From the NCBI GenBank assembly GCA_030704615.1, contig CM060732.1, positions 65,205,053 through 65,269,052 of the forward strand: a stretch of DNA of 64,000 nucleotides, given 5' to 3'. The translations under genes and the position numbers were made by a program. Below, in pieces: positions 63,690 to 64,000 of this stretch (positions within the stretch are counted from its first letter, which is position 1; each line of letters opens with the position of its first letter). The notes beneath the pieces are model-generated. The model ran no database searches. It had not been told where the DNA came from and saw only the letters and a program-made list of their open reading frames with translations. Origin of the DNA: Takakia lepidozioides (taxonomy: Eukaryota; Streptophyta; Takakiopsida; Takakiales; Takakiaceae).

Positions 63690-64000
63690 GATTTAGGGTA
63701 CGTATCCAGGAAGCCATGTGTCGCCAGCCCGAATGAAAATGGACGGCGGTGCACATTTATTGCCCAATTGCGCAATTAATTGTCGGATGAAGCCCTCCAT
63801 GTCGGATGAAAATTGACAGAAAGAGGCCCGGAATTTCCAACGTAGAGGTAATTCGGAGCGCTGCACGATGGAAATCCGGCGCCAGATTTCCATCTTGCAA
63901 GTAATTCCAAGCGCAGCAGGATGGAAATTCAGCGCCGAATTTGCATCCTGCAAGGTAGGGCGGCGCGCGAAATTCCCCTCACGCAGGTAATTCCGAAGCG
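63690..64000. repeat. GGCGCC-palindrome repeats upstream of copy B, running off the window
   Basis: From about 63830: units with GATGGAAATCCGGCGCC, AGATTTCCATC, then TGCAAGTAATTCC or CGCAGGTAATTCC, as in the array at 31476-32200. At least two and a half units are present before the window ends; an earlier half unit is degraded. Confidence 0.8.

Overview
The window looks like a repeat-dominated nuclear locus of a charophyte alga, most plausibly Chara-like. This is inference. It rests on plant-type introns (GT-AG), a TNP2/CACTA fragment, a tRNA-derived SINE, Ty3/gypsy elements, a piggyBac-like relic, and a Ty3/gypsy element carrying its own cytosine-5 DNA methyltransferase. That last arrangement has been described from charophytes and dinoflagellates (de Mendoza et al. 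2018). No rRNA gene, intact tRNA gene, CRISPR array or prokaryote-type operon was seen.

Layout. 1.5-3.5 kb: a decayed pogo-like transposase (minus strand), then one arm of a foldback-like element (3.8-4.5 kb). 4.5-10.1 kb: no recognised gene, but a ~100-bp tandem array and a long CTGTGACGGG minisatellite lead into a Ty3/gypsy element (10.1-15.9 kb). That element is ordered gag, protease, DNA methyltransferase, a stub of reverse transcriptase, integrase. It abuts a hAT-like terminal fragment (15.9-16.4 kb). 16.4-25.8 kb: AT-rich, with SINE copies and one long intact ORF (21.8-24.7 kb) for an unrecognised Ser/Pro/Cys-rich repeat protein, the best candidate host gene. 25.8-33.4 kb: three different satellites that share a palindromic core centred on GGCGCC. 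33.8-34.9 kb: a gene remnant with a WRKY/GCM-like zinc finger. 34.9-40.1 kb: an inverted exon-1 fragment and then the body of a multi-exon gene (copy A) of an unusual family. 40.1-46.6 kb: a Ty3/gypsy gag-protease relic with its LTR, next to a fragment of a non-autonomous element using the same LTR. 46.6-49.7 kb: CACTA fragment, MITE, GC-rich patch, piggyBac-like relic. 49.8-50.6 kb: foldback-like element. 51.2-57.0 kb: a large non-autonomous LTR element (minus). 57.0-57.5 kb: second copy of the hAT-like end. 57.8-63.0 kb: copy B of the unusual family (minus), whose intron carries the same kind of satellite. 63.7-64.0 kb: palindromic repeats again.

The two most notable items are the retrotransposon-borne DNA methyltransferase and the A/B family. 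A and B align exon by exon. Each joins a ParB/sulfiredoxin-like segment (VWDGNHRLLA) to what reads as a beta-class amino-methyltransferase fold, with LDIPDG where DPPY is expected and, in B, a later ILDLTCGTG motif. Fragments of this family occur at four places in the window, and the GGCGCC-palindrome satellites lie in, at the end of, or upstream of them. Almost every transposon gene here is broken, and many in-frame stops sit where TGG, CGA or CAG would be expected, as if by C-to-T decay of methylated DNA. All homology statements come from reading motifs and internal comparison; no database search was run.
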